64,000 bases of DNA from the NCBI RefSeq assembly GCF_009857745.1, contig NZ_WWEN01000004.1, positions 186,001 to 250,000 of the forward strand. The letters run 5' to 3'. The translations under genes were made by a program, and so were the position numbers. Positions 1 through 9,213 of the stretch are shown here, piece after piece. The first letter of the stretch is position 1. Each line of letters begins with the position of its first letter. The DNA is from Thalassovita mangrovi (GTDB taxonomy: Bacteria > Pseudomonadota > Alphaproteobacteria > Rhodobacterales > Rhodobacteraceae). Below the pieces are notes generated by a model. It was not told where the DNA came from. It was given only the letters and a program-made list of their open reading frames with translations, and did no database searches.

Positions 1-921
1 CGCCACTTGGACGATCTCCTGGTGATGATCGCGCGTCAGAAGACCGATTTCGATGTCGAAACCGTGCTGATAGATTCGGGATCGACGGACGGGACGGTTG
101 AGATCGCGAAGAAACGCGGTGCGCGGGTGACTTACATCGACAAGGCGGAATTTTCCTTCGGCCGCTCGCTCAATCGCGGCTGCGAGTTCAGCGATGGCGA
201 TATGTTGGTCCTGATCTCGGGCCATTGCGTGCCCGCCGACGAAAACTGGCTGCAGAACCTGTGCCAGCCGCTGATCGACGGCAAGGCGTCCTACAGCTAT
301 GGCCGCCAGATCGGCGACGACAACAGCAACTACAGCGAACGCCGTATCTTCGCCAAATACTACCCGACGGATTCCCAGATCCCGCAGAAGGAATTCTTCT
401 GTAACAACGCGAATTCGGCGATCTTGCGGTCGGTGTGGCAAGAGTATCCTTTCGATGAGGAGCTGACCGGCCTGGAAGACATGGAGCTGTCCAAGCGCAT
501 TTGGCTAAAGGGGCACAAGATCGCCTATGTGGCCGAAGCCCCGGTCTTTCACCATCACGAGGAAAGCTGGGCACAGGTGCGGCGCCGGTTCGAGCGCGAG
601 GCCATGGCGCTGCGTGACATCATGCCAGAGGTTCATGTCACGCCGGTCGATGTCATGCGTTGGGTCGTTTCAAGCACCTGGAAGGATTGGCGCGCGGCGT
701 CCCGCCATGGCATCAAATCGACCAGCAAATGGGAAATGCTGCGCTATCGCTGGAACCAGTATCTGGGCTCCTACAAGGGTAACCATGACCACCGGCGGAT
801 GTCGCAGGAACTGAAACAATATTACTTCTACCCGGAAGTCACGGAAAAGGCAGACAAAGATGAGTGGCTCAAGCCGTTGTATCGCACTTCTCCCCATGAA
901 GGCCAACAGTCAGAGAGTTAA
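1..921 (+). CDS. Family 2 glycosyltransferase, 5' end outside the window
   Basis: The reading frame is open from base 1, so the true start lies upstream; the TTG at base 7 is only the first start-like codon. The visible 306 residues show a GT-A nucleotide-sugar fold: a DSGSTDGT segment near the N terminus, and the acceptor-side motif LTGLEDMELSKRIWLKGHK about residue 155. This is typical of GT2 enzymes that add a sugar, often rhamnose or a hexose, to a lipid-linked or growing polysaccharide at the cytoplasmic membrane. The motif FHHHEESWAQVRRRFERE is common in this subgroup. Its last 62 bases overlap the start of the cytidylyltransferase gene, so the two are probably translationally coupled. 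Donor and acceptor cannot be read from the sequence. Confidence 0.88.
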   Translation, partial: RHLDDLLVMIARQKTDFDVETVLIDSGSTDGTVEIAKKRGARVTYIDKAEFSFGRSLNRGCEFSDGDMLVLISGHCVPADENWLQNLCQPLIDGKASYSYGRQIGDDNSNYSERRIFAKYYPTDSQIPQKEFFCNNANSAILRSVWQEYPFDEELTGLEDMELSKRIWLKGHKIAYVAEAPVFHHHEESWAQVRRRFEREAMALRDIMPEVHVTPVDVMRWVVSSTWKDWRAASRHGIKSTSKWEMLRYRWNQYLGSYKGNHDHRRMSQELKQYYFYPEVTEKADKDEWLKPLYRTSPHEGQQSES

Positions 922-1561
922 GGGGAAGAATTTCCGCCCGTTGCATGGCAAGCCGCTGTTTCGCTGGATTCTCGATACGCTTCTGGCTGTCGACGAGATC
1001 GACGAGGTGGTGATCAATACCGACGCCCGTCACATCCTGGCCGAAAACGGCCTGGTGGAAACCGACCGGGTCCGTATCCGCGATCGCAAACCGGAACTGT
1101 GCGGCGATACCGTGTCGATGAACCTGATCCTGGCCGATGATATCGCCGCGGTCGAGGCCGACACCTATCTGATGACCCACACCACCAACCCGCTGCTGAC
1201 CCCGGAAACGATCCGCTCGGCGCTGGCGCAGTACCAGGAAGGCGTGGCCAAGGGCGAGGCCGACAGCCTGTTCACCGTGAACAAGATCCAGACCCGGTTC
1301 TATCGCGGCGATGCCAGCCCGGTGAACCACGATCCCGACAACCTGATCCAGACCCAGGACCTGGAGCCGTGGTACGAGGAAAATTCAAACCTCTACATCT
1401 TCTCGCGCGACAGTTTCGCCAAGACCAATGCCCGGATCGGCAAACATCCGCTGCTGCACGTGATGGACAAGATGGAAGCCTCGGATATCGACACGCCAGA
1501 GGATTGGGACCTGGCCGAGGCGCTGGCCGGGATGCGCATGGCGAAAGAGGCTGCTGAATAA
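860..1561 (+). CDS. Acylneuraminate-type cytidylyltransferase (CMP-sugar synthetase)
   Basis: The protein has 233 residues and matches the NeuA/KdsB-like cytidylyltransferase family, which joins CTP to an acidic sugar such as a nonulosonate to give the CMP-sugar donor. The N terminus reads IALLPMKANSQRVKGKNFRP, a variant of the CTP-binding loop with conserved R and KN. HTTNPLLTPETI and a C-terminal DIDTPEDWDLAEAL are also family features. The start at 860 is chosen because the nucleotide loop begins only about ten residues later; this makes it overlap the upstream glycosyltransferase by 62 bases. No nonulosonate synthase (NeuB type) lies in the window, so the exact sugar is unknown. It may feed the GT42-resembling proteins encoded at 3582-9027, but that link is inference. 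Confidence 0.85.
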   Translation: MSGSSRCIALLPMKANSQRVKGKNFRPLHGKPLFRWILDTLLAVDEIDEVVINTDARHILAENGLVETDRVRIRDRKPELCGDTVSMNLILADDIAAVEADTYLMTHTTNPLLTPETIRSALAQYQEGVAKGEADSLFTVNKIQTRFYRGDASPVNHDPDNLIQTQDLEPWYEENSNLYIFSRDSFAKTNARIGKHPLLHVMDKMEASDIDTPEDWDLAEALAGMRMAKEAAE

Positions 1562-2502
1562 TGAAAGACGTTCTTGTTACCTGCCCGCCGATGCTGGGCC
1601 AGTTCGACCTGTTCGTGGACTACGCCGCCGAGCGCGGGCTGAAACTGCACCGCGCCGAGGTGACCCAGATCCTGAGCGAAGACGAGCTTTGCGATCTGCT
1701 GCCGCAATATGACGGCTGGATCATCGGCGACGATCCCGCCACCCGCCGGGTGTTCGCAACCGGTCAGTCGGGGCGGCTGACGGCGGCGGTGAAATGGGGC
1801 ATCGGGGTCGACAATGTCGATTTCGCTGCCTGCAAGGATCTGGGCATCCCGATCATCAACACGCCGATGATGTTCGGCGCCGAGGTGGCCGACGTGGCCA
1901 CCGGTTTCGTGATCGGGCTGGCCCGCGAACTGTTCCTGATCGATCGCGGCGTGCGCGCCGGCAACTGGCCGAAACCGGCCGGCATCAGCCTGACCGGCAA
2001 ACGCGCCGGCGTGGTTGGGCTGGGCGATATCGGCCGCAACACGGTGTCCCGCCTGCGCGCCCTGGGGATGGAGGTCGTCGCCTACGATCCCGGCGTTGAG
2101 GGCGATGCGGGCTTCGCGGGTCTGGAACGCGCGGCCTGGCCGGAAGCGGTGGAGGGGCTGGATTTCCTGGTCTTCACCTGCGCCCTGAACAAGCACAATT
2201 TTCACATGCTGGACGCCGATGTGCTGGCCAAGTGCAAGCCGGGCATCCGGGTGGTCAACGTCGCCCGCGGTCCGCTGATCGACGAACAGGCGCTGATCGC
2301 GGCGCTGCAATCGGGGCAGGTGCATTCGGCCGCTCTCGATGTGTTCGAGGTCGAACCGCTGCCGATGGACAGCCCGTTGCGCGGCATGGACCGTTGCATT
2401 TTCGGGTCACACAACGGATCGAACACCGTCGACGCGGTGATCCGGGCCAGTCACGAGGCCATCAGCCGCCTTGCCGGTTTCTTCGAGCCGTCCGGGGGGT
2501 AA
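1561..2502 (+). CDS. D-isomer-specific 2-hydroxyacid dehydrogenase
   Basis: This 313-residue protein belongs to the phosphoglycerate dehydrogenase-like NAD-dependent 2-hydroxyacid dehydrogenases. The Rossmann signature GVVGLGDIGRNT is near residue 145. The catalytic Arg lies in NVARGPLIDE, the Glu in DVFEVEPLP, and the His in FGSHNGSNT. Its ATG overlaps the preceding stop by one base (TAATG), so it is co-translated with the cytidylyltransferase. In sugar clusters such enzymes can make or consume a 2-keto acid used in a sugar side chain or precursor. The sequence does not show the substrate, and true SerA activity is less likely because there is no C-terminal ACT domain. Confidence 0.85.
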   Translation: MKDVLVTCPPMLGQFDLFVDYAAERGLKLHRAEVTQILSEDELCDLLPQYDGWIIGDDPATRRVFATGQSGRLTAAVKWGIGVDNVDFAACKDLGIPIINTPMMFGAEVADVATGFVIGLARELFLIDRGVRAGNWPKPAGISLTGKRAGVVGLGDIGRNTVSRLRALGMEVVAYDPGVEGDAGFAGLERAAWPEAVEGLDFLVFTCALNKHNFHMLDADVLAKCKPGIRVVNVARGPLIDEQALIAALQSGQVHSAALDVFEVEPLPMDSPLRGMDRCIFGSHNGSNTVDAVIRASHEAISRLAGFFEPSGG

Positions 2503-2505
2503 GCT

Positions 2506-3519
2506 ATGCGTGTTCTGGTAACAGGCGGGGCGGGTTACATCGGATCACACACCCTGATCGAGTTGCATTCGAACGGCCACGAGATTTGCGTCGTCGATAA
2601 TTTCGACAATTCTTCGCCCGAGGCTCTGAAACGGGTGACCGAACTCATCGGCGCGCCGATCGAGTTTCATGAGGCGGATATTCGCGACCGGGCCGCGCTG
2701 GACCGGATCATGGCGGCTTTCCGCCCCGAGGCGGTGATCCATTTCGCCGGTCTCAAGGCGGTGGGGGAGTCGGCCCGGATTCCGCTGCGCTATTACGACG
2801 TGAATATCTCGGGCACACTGAGCCTGCTGGAAAGCATGGGCACTGTCGGCTGCGACAGGATCGTGTTTTCGTCCTCGGCCACGGTCTATGGCGAACCGCA
2901 ATACCTGCCGTTCGACGAAGACCACCCGTGCAGCCCGACCAATGTCTATGGCCACACCAAGCATATGGCCGAGCAGATCCTGAGCGATTGGCAATGCGCC
3001 AACCCGGGCGCTTCGGTCGTGCTGCTGCGCTATTTCAACCCGGTGGGTGCCCATCCCTCGGGCCGGATCGGCGAGGACCCGCGCGATGTGCCCAACAACC
3101 TGATGCCTTTCGTGGCGCAGGTGGCCGTGGGCCGGCGCGAGAAACTGTCGGTCTTCGGCGATGACTACGACACGCCGGACGGCACTGGTGTGCGGGACTA
3201 CATCCATGTCACCGACCTGGCTCGGGCGCATGTCTGCGCGATCGATTACGCCGCGGACAATACCGGCACGGAAGTGTTCAATGTCGGCACCGGCAGCGGG
3301 TATTCCGTGCTGGAAATGGTCACCGCCTTCGCCAAGGCGTCGGGCAATGAAGTTGCCTATGAAATCGTCGCCCGCCGCCCGGGTGACATCGCCCGCTCCG
3401 AAGCGGACCCCTCCAAGGCCAACGACAAACTTGGGTGGAGGGCAGAGCAGGGTCTTGAAGAGATGTGCCTCAGCACCTGGACCTGGCAGAGCAAGAACCC
3501 GAAAGGATTTGCTGAATAG
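2506..3519 (+). CDS. galE: UDP-glucose 4-epimerase
   Basis: This 337-residue short-chain dehydrogenase/reductase interconverts UDP-glucose and UDP-galactose using bound NAD. The N terminus MRVLVTGGAGYIGSHT carries the NAD-binding GxxGxxG. The catalytic triad is visible as S124 (in FSSSATVYG), Y148 and K152 (YGHTK). GVRDYIHVTDLARAH and the length are typical of GalE. It starts three bases after the previous stop and belongs to the same transcription unit. It supplies galactose donors for the surface polysaccharide. A 4-epimerase acting on another UDP-hexose cannot be excluded. Confidence 0.93.
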   Translation: MRVLVTGGAGYIGSHTLIELHSNGHEICVVDNFDNSSPEALKRVTELIGAPIEFHEADIRDRAALDRIMAAFRPEAVIHFAGLKAVGESARIPLRYYDVNISGTLSLLESMGTVGCDRIVFSSSATVYGEPQYLPFDEDHPCSPTNVYGHTKHMAEQILSDWQCANPGASVVLLRYFNPVGAHPSGRIGEDPRDVPNNLMPFVAQVAVGRREKLSVFGDDYDTPDGTGVRDYIHVTDLARAHVCAIDYAADNTGTEVFNVGTGSGYSVLEMVTAFAKASGNEVAYEIVARRPGDIARSEADPSKANDKLGWRAEQGLEEMCLSTWTWQSKNPKGFAE

Positions 3520-3581
3520 ATTTCGGGTTCGGATCTGTTCGGCTATCCGTTTGGTCTAGGTATGCTATTTGGGAAGGCAAG

Positions 3582-4307
3582 ATGAAAGACGTACGCAGTT
3601 TATATCAGAAGCATACCGGAAAGCGCTGCTTCATTCTCGGCAACGGTCCATCGCTGAACAAGATCGATATGTCCAAATTGGAGTCGGAGATCACCTTCGG
3701 TGTCAACTCCATTTTCCTGATGACACGCGATACCGGGTTTTACCCGACTTATTATGTCGTTGAGGACAATCTGGTTTTTCGCGACAACAAAGATGCCATC
3801 GACGCATATGAGGGCCCGACAATGATCATGCCCGATCGCTATGCGAAAGAGATGTCCACGGGCGACAGGTGCTTTGTTTTCCAGATGGACACGTCATTCT
3901 ATAATAAGAACAAGCCAGAATTTTATTCTATTCCGCATTTCAATTTGAGCAGTGAGCCTAATTTTTTCTGCGGGCAATCGGTGACTTACATCAATATGCA
4001 GCTGGCTTATTACATGGGATTTTCCGAAGTCTATCTTCTGGGCATGGATTTCTCGTACTCGAAGCCGGATACGCACAAGCAAGACGGTAACCACATCCAC
4101 TCGCACAGTGATGACCCCAATCACTTCCACAAGGATTACTTTGGAAAAGGAAAAACTTGGAAGGACCCGCGGCTAGGGCGGGTTTTGCGCAGCTATGCGC
4201 GGGCGCGTCACGAATTCGAAACAGACGGCCGCGTTATGGCTAACGCGACCCCAGGCGGAGAGCTAGAGTTGTTCCCGCGCGTACCCTTCGACAAGCTTTT
4301 CGGTTGA
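3582..4307 (+). CDS. MptE/DUF115-like protein resembling GT42 sialyltransferases
   Basis: The protein has 241 residues and a good ribosome site (GGAAGG) before the ATG. It starts with a CFILGNGPSLNK loop (GNG at about residues 21-23), has CGQSVTYINMQLAYYMGF in the middle and VYLLGMDFSY about residue 150. This order is that of the 6-hydroxymethylpterin pyrophosphokinase MptE-like (DUF115) family. It also resembles bacterial GT42 sialyltransferases, whose N terminus is similarly GNGPSLxxID with a later SGIDFY. The whole protein is a close copy of the C-terminal module of the next gene, including NHFHKDYFGKGKTWKDP in both. In this cluster a glycan-transfer role is likelier than pterin metabolism, but no activity is proven. 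Base composition is more AT-rich than galE. Confidence 0.7.
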   Translation: MKDVRSLYQKHTGKRCFILGNGPSLNKIDMSKLESEITFGVNSIFLMTRDTGFYPTYYVVEDNLVFRDNKDAIDAYEGPTMIMPDRYAKEMSTGDRCFVFQMDTSFYNKNKPEFYSIPHFNLSSEPNFFCGQSVTYINMQLAYYMGFSEVYLLGMDFSYSKPDTHKQDGNHIHSHSDDPNHFHKDYFGKGKTWKDPRLGRVLRSYARARHEFETDGRVMANATPGGELELFPRVPFDKLFG

Positions 4308-4311
4308 TATC

Positions 4312-7300
4312 ATGAAATCTGCAATCTACGTCCTGTATCAGCGCCACGAGTTCGACAAGCTCCGCTGTCTGCTCGCCCAAGTCAGCTCAATTCTCGGCGA
4401 TGCATTTTCGCTTCATATCCTGATCAATGACGATGACTGCCCACGTCTGCGTGAGCTCACCGTGCAGATGCCCAGCATCTATGTGTATTGCGAAAACGCC
4501 AATTTGGGCGTTGCCGGTGGGCGCAATTACCTGATCGAAAAAGCCAGGGCCGTGGGTGCAGAGTTCCTGATATCCTGTGACACCGATATCATTTTCCCGG
4601 CTGACTATTTCGAAGATCTTCGCGACAGCTATATGCAGCTGGCCAAGACAGATCCGGATCTTGGCTATGTGCAGCCTGTTTTGTTGAACGGGCCCAGTGT
4701 CGCGGGCTGTTTCCCCGAACTCCAGGTCAGCAACTGGGCTGAGTTGGCTACCGCTATCGAGCGGGACGATAGCTGGCGCAAGGACATGTGGGCGACGGTC
4801 AAGCGGGAACTGGGGGAAGAAGAGGCTATCGCCGCGATCTTCCATACCGGGGTCAGCAATATCTGGCGTGCGCATTTCGAGACACCGCGCGACCCCAAGG
4901 CATTCACACCTTGGAAATCCGACGAATTTACCTCCACCTTTAAAACGACCTATCCTTCCCTGCGCAGCGAGGCTGACGTGCTTTCCGGGATAGTCAGGGC
5001 GGGTAAGCCGGTGCGGATCATGTCGACTGCCGGTGGGGTCACGGCATTCCACGTGTCGGCAATGGATCGAAGCGGCAGCTACAATGAACTGTTCAATCCT
5101 TTTGCATTCGAAGACTCCGAACTGGGCTTTCGAAGCACTTTGGGTGGGCTGAACAATTATCTCCTGCCCGACATCGTAGCCATCCATGATGTCTTCTTGG
5201 GAGACAACAACCGGTCCCCCATGTATCAGGCGCGGATCGGTGTGCTGCGGGGGGCTGAAATAGCGGGGTTCAACCTGTCTGATGAAGAGACAGACTTTGC
5301 CCTGTCGCAAAGCATGGTCGTCGCGCTTCGCCCGATCATGACACGGTTCCTGAACGCATCGGTCAATCAGTTGGGCGAAACAAACGAAGTGGCTTCGGCT
5401 CATTTGCCGTCACTGTTTCTGTCCTATTTCTTCGAACTGGCCAGAGGGATGCTGGATGCCGTGTCAAAGCACGAGATCGATTCACTTCCTAATCGTGCCG
5501 ATCTGTTCAAAGTCATGGCCGGTTTCTGTGGAACCGCTTCCACGGTCGCAGATTTCACGCTCCCGCTCGTAGGCGCCAAATTGCGTGCCGACAAGGTTGA
5601 GGCCAAGACGGGTGCCGTTACCAATGGGCTGCCTATCTATTCGCTGTCGGCCGTCAACTGCCGGATCGAGGAGACGACATCGGAAGGCATACTCAACTCG
5701 CGCTATTTCGACCTGTATTGCCGCATTTCCCACATCGGAAATGGTCGGTTTTTGGTCAAGGTTGATGTTCAATCCGATGACATCCTTCACAAGCTTGAAC
5801 TGACGTTGAGCTACAAACCGGAAATCGCTGCAAAGGAAGGAATCCTGGAACTGGAAGATTTCAAAATCTTCAGCAAGACGCACGACTACGGCAAGTTCTC
5901 GGTTGAAGATATCTATCCCGAACCGACGCTGCATGCCTCCAAAGTCTGGTGTCCTTTCGTATTCCGGGAAATTGCGGCGGCGCGCAAGACGACAAGTCAT
6001 GCCGGAGTACAGGGCTTTCTGGAACTGTTGACAAGATATCTGCAGCTTGGTCAGGACAAACAAACCAAAACTGAAGAAGTGAAGGCTCCCGTCGCGCTTT
6101 CAACGTCTTCCAAGGTGAAAACAGACATGCCTGTTTCCAAATCCGGGAAAAGAAAAGTTCTCATTTTCACTGACAGCCGTGGTCAGCACAAACCGGCAGG
6201 TACCAATCACGACATTTTCGCCGAGCGTCTGGCAAAGGATGATCGGCTTGAAGTGGATATGTATCTGTGTCCGATGAAATGGACCATGACCACCGATTTC
6301 CTGGACCAGTTCCCGAAAGAGAAACTTGCCCAGTATGATCAGGTGATCCTCTATACCGGGATCGTGGAATGGTCTCCACGGCCCGCCAAGAGCGCTCTCG
6401 AGGATCTCTACGACAACCCCAATTCGATCAACGAAAACAATCTTGGGCTGAATACGCGCGACTATTCCAAGAAGATCGTCAACAACAAGAAGGCGTTCAT
6501 GGACAGCGTCTTCGGTGCAGATGCAATGGCACGGCATCTGGCGTCCCCCTACGAGACTGAGTACGAGGGACAGAAGACGAACAACATGTATAGCCTGGAC
6601 ATGGCAAAGGCGCATTTGCTTCCGCGCCTCAAGGAAATTCCCAACCTGATCTTCATTTCGGCAAACCGCTTCGTGAAGGGGTGGGAAGGAGATTTCAAGC
6701 GTGGTCGGCCAGCCAATATCGATCTGACACACCGTTATTCGGACCTTTTTGCAACCGAGTTGAAGGCCGCCGGTGTGCCTGTTGTCGATCTGCGAGCGTG
6801 GGACGACACGGAAGTTCAGGAATACACATGTGACAACATTCATCTCACCCAAAAGGGGAGTGACTATATCTACGGGAAGCTGATGGAAAATATGGGCATG
6901 GATCGCGATGAAGCTCAGGAAACGCATCGCATTGATTTCCAAATCCCGGATTACAAGTTTGAAGGCTTCCGGCCGATAGAGCGGATCACCCCCAACAAAC
7001 GCCCGAGCATCATGAAGCTGGCGAACTGCACGGATCCGTATCTGGCGACGCTGATCATCGGTGTCCGGCATAATCCAAGCAGCCCGGAACGGCTTGAAAA
7101 TCTTCGGTTTCTGCTGAAATGGATCGACCACTACTACGGCGATCTCTTCGATGTTCTGCTCATTGAACAGGATTCGGAGCAGCGGTTGAATCTGAAGGAC
7201 CTGAACGCCAAAGACTACGTTCGGCATGAATTCATCTATAATCCTGCAGAATATAACCGTGGTTGGGGATACAATGCAGCGGTGAAGCATTACTGCCCCG

Positions 7301-9027
7301 ACGCCAAAGTCGTTGCATTGATGGATACCGATGTTCTGACCGGGCCAAACTTCCTGCGCGATGTCCTCGATTGTCACGACAAGATCGACGTCGCATCACC
7401 GTATATGAACATCTACTACACCGATGCCGCAGAGGCTGAGCAGGTCAAGCAGACCATGAATCTCACGCATCTCAGCGATATCAAACGTATCAAGAATCCG
7501 GTGACGGTTGCCGGTGGTATCGTTGTCTGGAACCGTTCTCGATACATGTCGATCAAGGGGTTCGAGCAATATGTAGGATACTCCTGCGAAGATCGCGCCA
7601 TGGATGTGACGATCTTCAATCATATCGACAAATCGCGCGTTCGAATTTCGCCGTATACCTATGTGCATCTTTATCATGCTTCGGATCAGGCGGGGCGGGT
7701 GCGTTTTGAGGAGATCCTCGCCCATCTCAACAAAGAGTATAAATGCTACTACGATAAGACGCTTTCGCCTTTCGAATTCATCCACAAGAATTGCGAGCAC
7801 GTTACGAGCGGCAAGACGATCGAGATGATGCTGAAACGCACGCGCGATTTCGGGGATCTGGATCTTTATCGCCGTGGCGACCCCCTGACGATCAATGGTT
7901 TGCGCCAGATCGCTCCCACAGGAATTCGCAAGGAGGACACGGTATTCCCTCCGGATTTCAAGGGACTTGAGGATTACCCCGAGCGCGAAATCTATCCGAA
8001 CATGCCTGCCCCCGACACCGAGGAGCTGCGGGCGCTATATAATCAGTTCGAGGGTGAGAGATGTTTCATCATCGGCAACGGGCCGTCTCTCAACAAGCAC
8101 GACCTGTCGCTGCTGAATGGCGAATACAGTTTTGGCGTGAACTCTTTCTACTACAAGACCAGAGAATCCGGGTTCCGACCCACTTTTTACGTGGTCGAAG
8201 ACAGTTCCGTTATGAAGGAGAACATCGAGGAGATTCGCGAATACGAAGCGCCCTTCAAGTTCTTCCCGACGCTGTACAAGAAGCTGCACCCCAAGACGCC
8301 AAATACGTTCTTCTTCGAGATGAACCGGGGGTTCTACGAACGGTCTTCGCCCAATTATGCGGTGCCGCGGTTCTCGACGGATGCTTCGCGTGTGCTCTAT
8401 TGCGGTCAGTCGGTAACTTATATCAACCTCCAGCTGGCCTTTTTCATGGGGTTCACCGAGGTGTATCTGATCGGGATGGATTTCGACTATGTTATCCCGA
8501 AGTCGCACAAGCGTACCGGTGATGTTTTACTGTCGGATACCGATGATCCCAACCACTTCCACAAGGATTACTTCGGCAAAGGGAAAACCTGGAAGGATCC
8601 CAAGCTGGAGCGGGTTCTGATGAACTACCGGCAAGCTGACATCGCTTACAGCGCGGTGAACCGGAAAATCTACAACGCGACGGTCGGCGGCAAGCTCGAA
8701 GTCTTCGATCGCGTCGACTACGACCTACTGTTGGCTGATCCCGCGACCGGCAAGAAGCGTGATGTTCGAATTGCCCCCCCGGTCACGCAACCTGGCTCGT
8801 TGCGGCGTCAGATGGGACTGGAAGACGTCGCGACTGCGCCTGCGGGGTCCGGGGATAATTCCTTGTCCAATCTGGCGGCCCAGTTGATGCTCGACCCGGC
8901 GGGGATGAAGCCGAGGATCATGCCGGGAGGGGATTTGGCCGCGAAAGTCGATTCGTTGCTGAACGACAAAGGGCCGGCAGCGGATCATTTTGTGAAAGTC
9001 AGGGAGTGGGCGCTGAGCCAAAGCTGA
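4312..9027 (+). CDS. Four-module glycan enzyme: GT-A, SGNH-like, GT-A, MptE/GT42-like
   Basis: This very long protein (1571 residues) starts four bases after the previous stop. Module 1 (about 1-350) is GT-A-like, with GVAGGRNYL and a DTD at 90-92. Residues about 350-600 are not recognised. Module 2 (about 610-870) looks like an SGNH/GDSL esterase: S622 in FTDSRGQ and D841/H844 in DNIHLT match the catalytic serine and the DxxH pair. Module 3 (about 905-1180) is a second GT-A domain with MDTDVL (D1005, D1007) and an AGGIVVWNR acceptor loop. Module 4 (about 1240-1475) is a close paralogue of the upstream 241-residue protein, with GNG at 1255-1257. The tail is low in recognisable domains. No membrane segments are evident. 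It probably builds and acyl-modifies a repeat unit, by inference. Confidence 0.72.
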   Translation: MKSAIYVLYQRHEFDKLRCLLAQVSSILGDAFSLHILINDDDCPRLRELTVQMPSIYVYCENANLGVAGGRNYLIEKARAVGAEFLISCDTDIIFPADYFEDLRDSYMQLAKTDPDLGYVQPVLLNGPSVAGCFPELQVSNWAELATAIERDDSWRKDMWATVKRELGEEEAIAAIFHTGVSNIWRAHFETPRDPKAFTPWKSDEFTSTFKTTYPSLRSEADVLSGIVRAGKPVRIMSTAGGVTAFHVSAMDRSGSYNELFNPFAFEDSELGFRSTLGGLNNYLLPDIVAIHDVFLGDNNRSPMYQARIGVLRGAEIAGFNLSDEETDFALSQSMVVALRPIMTRFLNASVNQLGETNEVASAHLPSLFLSYFFELARGMLDAVSKHEIDSLPNRADLFKVMAGFCGTASTVADFTLPLVGAKLRADKVEAKTGAVTNGLPIYSLSAVNCRIEETTSEGILNSRYFDLYCRISHIGNGRFLVKVDVQSDDILHKLELTLSYKPEIAAKEGILELEDFKIFSKTHDYGKFSVEDIYPEPTLHASKVWCPFVFREIAAARKTTSHAGVQGFLELLTRYLQLGQDKQTKTEEVKAPVALSTSSKVKTDMPVSKSGKRKVLIFTDSRGQHKPAGTNHDIFAERLAKDDRLEVDMYLCPMKWTMTTDFLDQFPKEKLAQYDQVILYTGIVEWSPRPAKSALEDLYDNPNSINENNLGLNTRDYSKKIVNNKKAFMDSVFGADAMARHLASPYETEYEGQKTNNMYSLDMAKAHLLPRLKEIPNLIFISANRFVKGWEGDFKRGRPANIDLTHRYSDLFATELKAAGVPVVDLRAWDDTEVQEYTCDNIHLTQKGSDYIYGKLMENMGMDRDEAQETHRIDFQIPDYKFEGFRPIERITPNKRPSIMKLANCTDPYLATLIIGVRHNPSSPERLENLRFLLKWIDHYYGDLFDVLLIEQDSEQRLNLKDLNAKDYVRHEFIYNPAEYNRGWGYNAAVKHYCPDAKVVALMDTDVLTGPNFLRDVLDCHDKIDVASPYMNIYYTDAAEAEQVKQTMNLTHLSDIKRIKNPVTVAGGIVVWNRSRYMSIKGFEQYVGYSCEDRAMDVTIFNHIDKSRVRISPYTYVHLYHASDQAGRVRFEEILAHLNKEYKCYYDKTLSPFEFIHKNCEHVTSGKTIEMMLKRTRDFGDLDLYRRGDPLTINGLRQIAPTGIRKEDTVFPPDFKGLEDYPEREIYPNMPAPDTEELRALYNQFEGERCFIIGNGPSLNKHDLSLLNGEYSFGVNSFYYKTRESGFRPTFYVVEDSSVMKENIEEIREYEAPFKFFPTLYKKLHPKTPNTFFFEMNRGFYERSSPNYAVPRFSTDASRVLYCGQSVTYINLQLAFFMGFTEVYLIGMDFDYVIPKSHKRTGDVLLSDTDDPNHFHKDYFGKGKTWKDPKLERVLMNYRQADIAYSAVNRKIYNATVGGKLEVFDRVDYDLLLADPATGKKRDVRIAPPVTQPGSLRRQMGLEDVATAPAGSGDNSLSNLAAQLMLDPAGMKPRIMPGGDLAAKVDSLLNDKGPAADHFVKVREWALSQS

Positions 9028-9050
9028 AAGTTCAGGCTTTGAGGTATATA

Positions 9051-9080
9051 GAGGCGGTGCCCTATTCGGGGCGCCGCCTC
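9051..9080 (+). terminator. Strong hairpin after the four-module gene
   Basis: A 12-base-pair stem with one G-T pair (arms 9051-9062 and 9069-9080, six-base loop) lies just downstream of the 1571-residue gene. A clear T-run does not follow, so it may stop transcription weakly or stabilise the upstream mRNA end. Confidence 0.5.
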
Positions 9081-9213
9081 ATGAGCCGTCCGTTTGATTT
9101 TCCGTTGATCGCCGTCTAGTGTCGATCAGGCATTGTGAAAATAAAAGAGACAGTAATATGGGACCCGTAAACACTTGCCAGGGAAGCCCTAGGTCGTTTT
9201 GCAGGTAAGCAAT

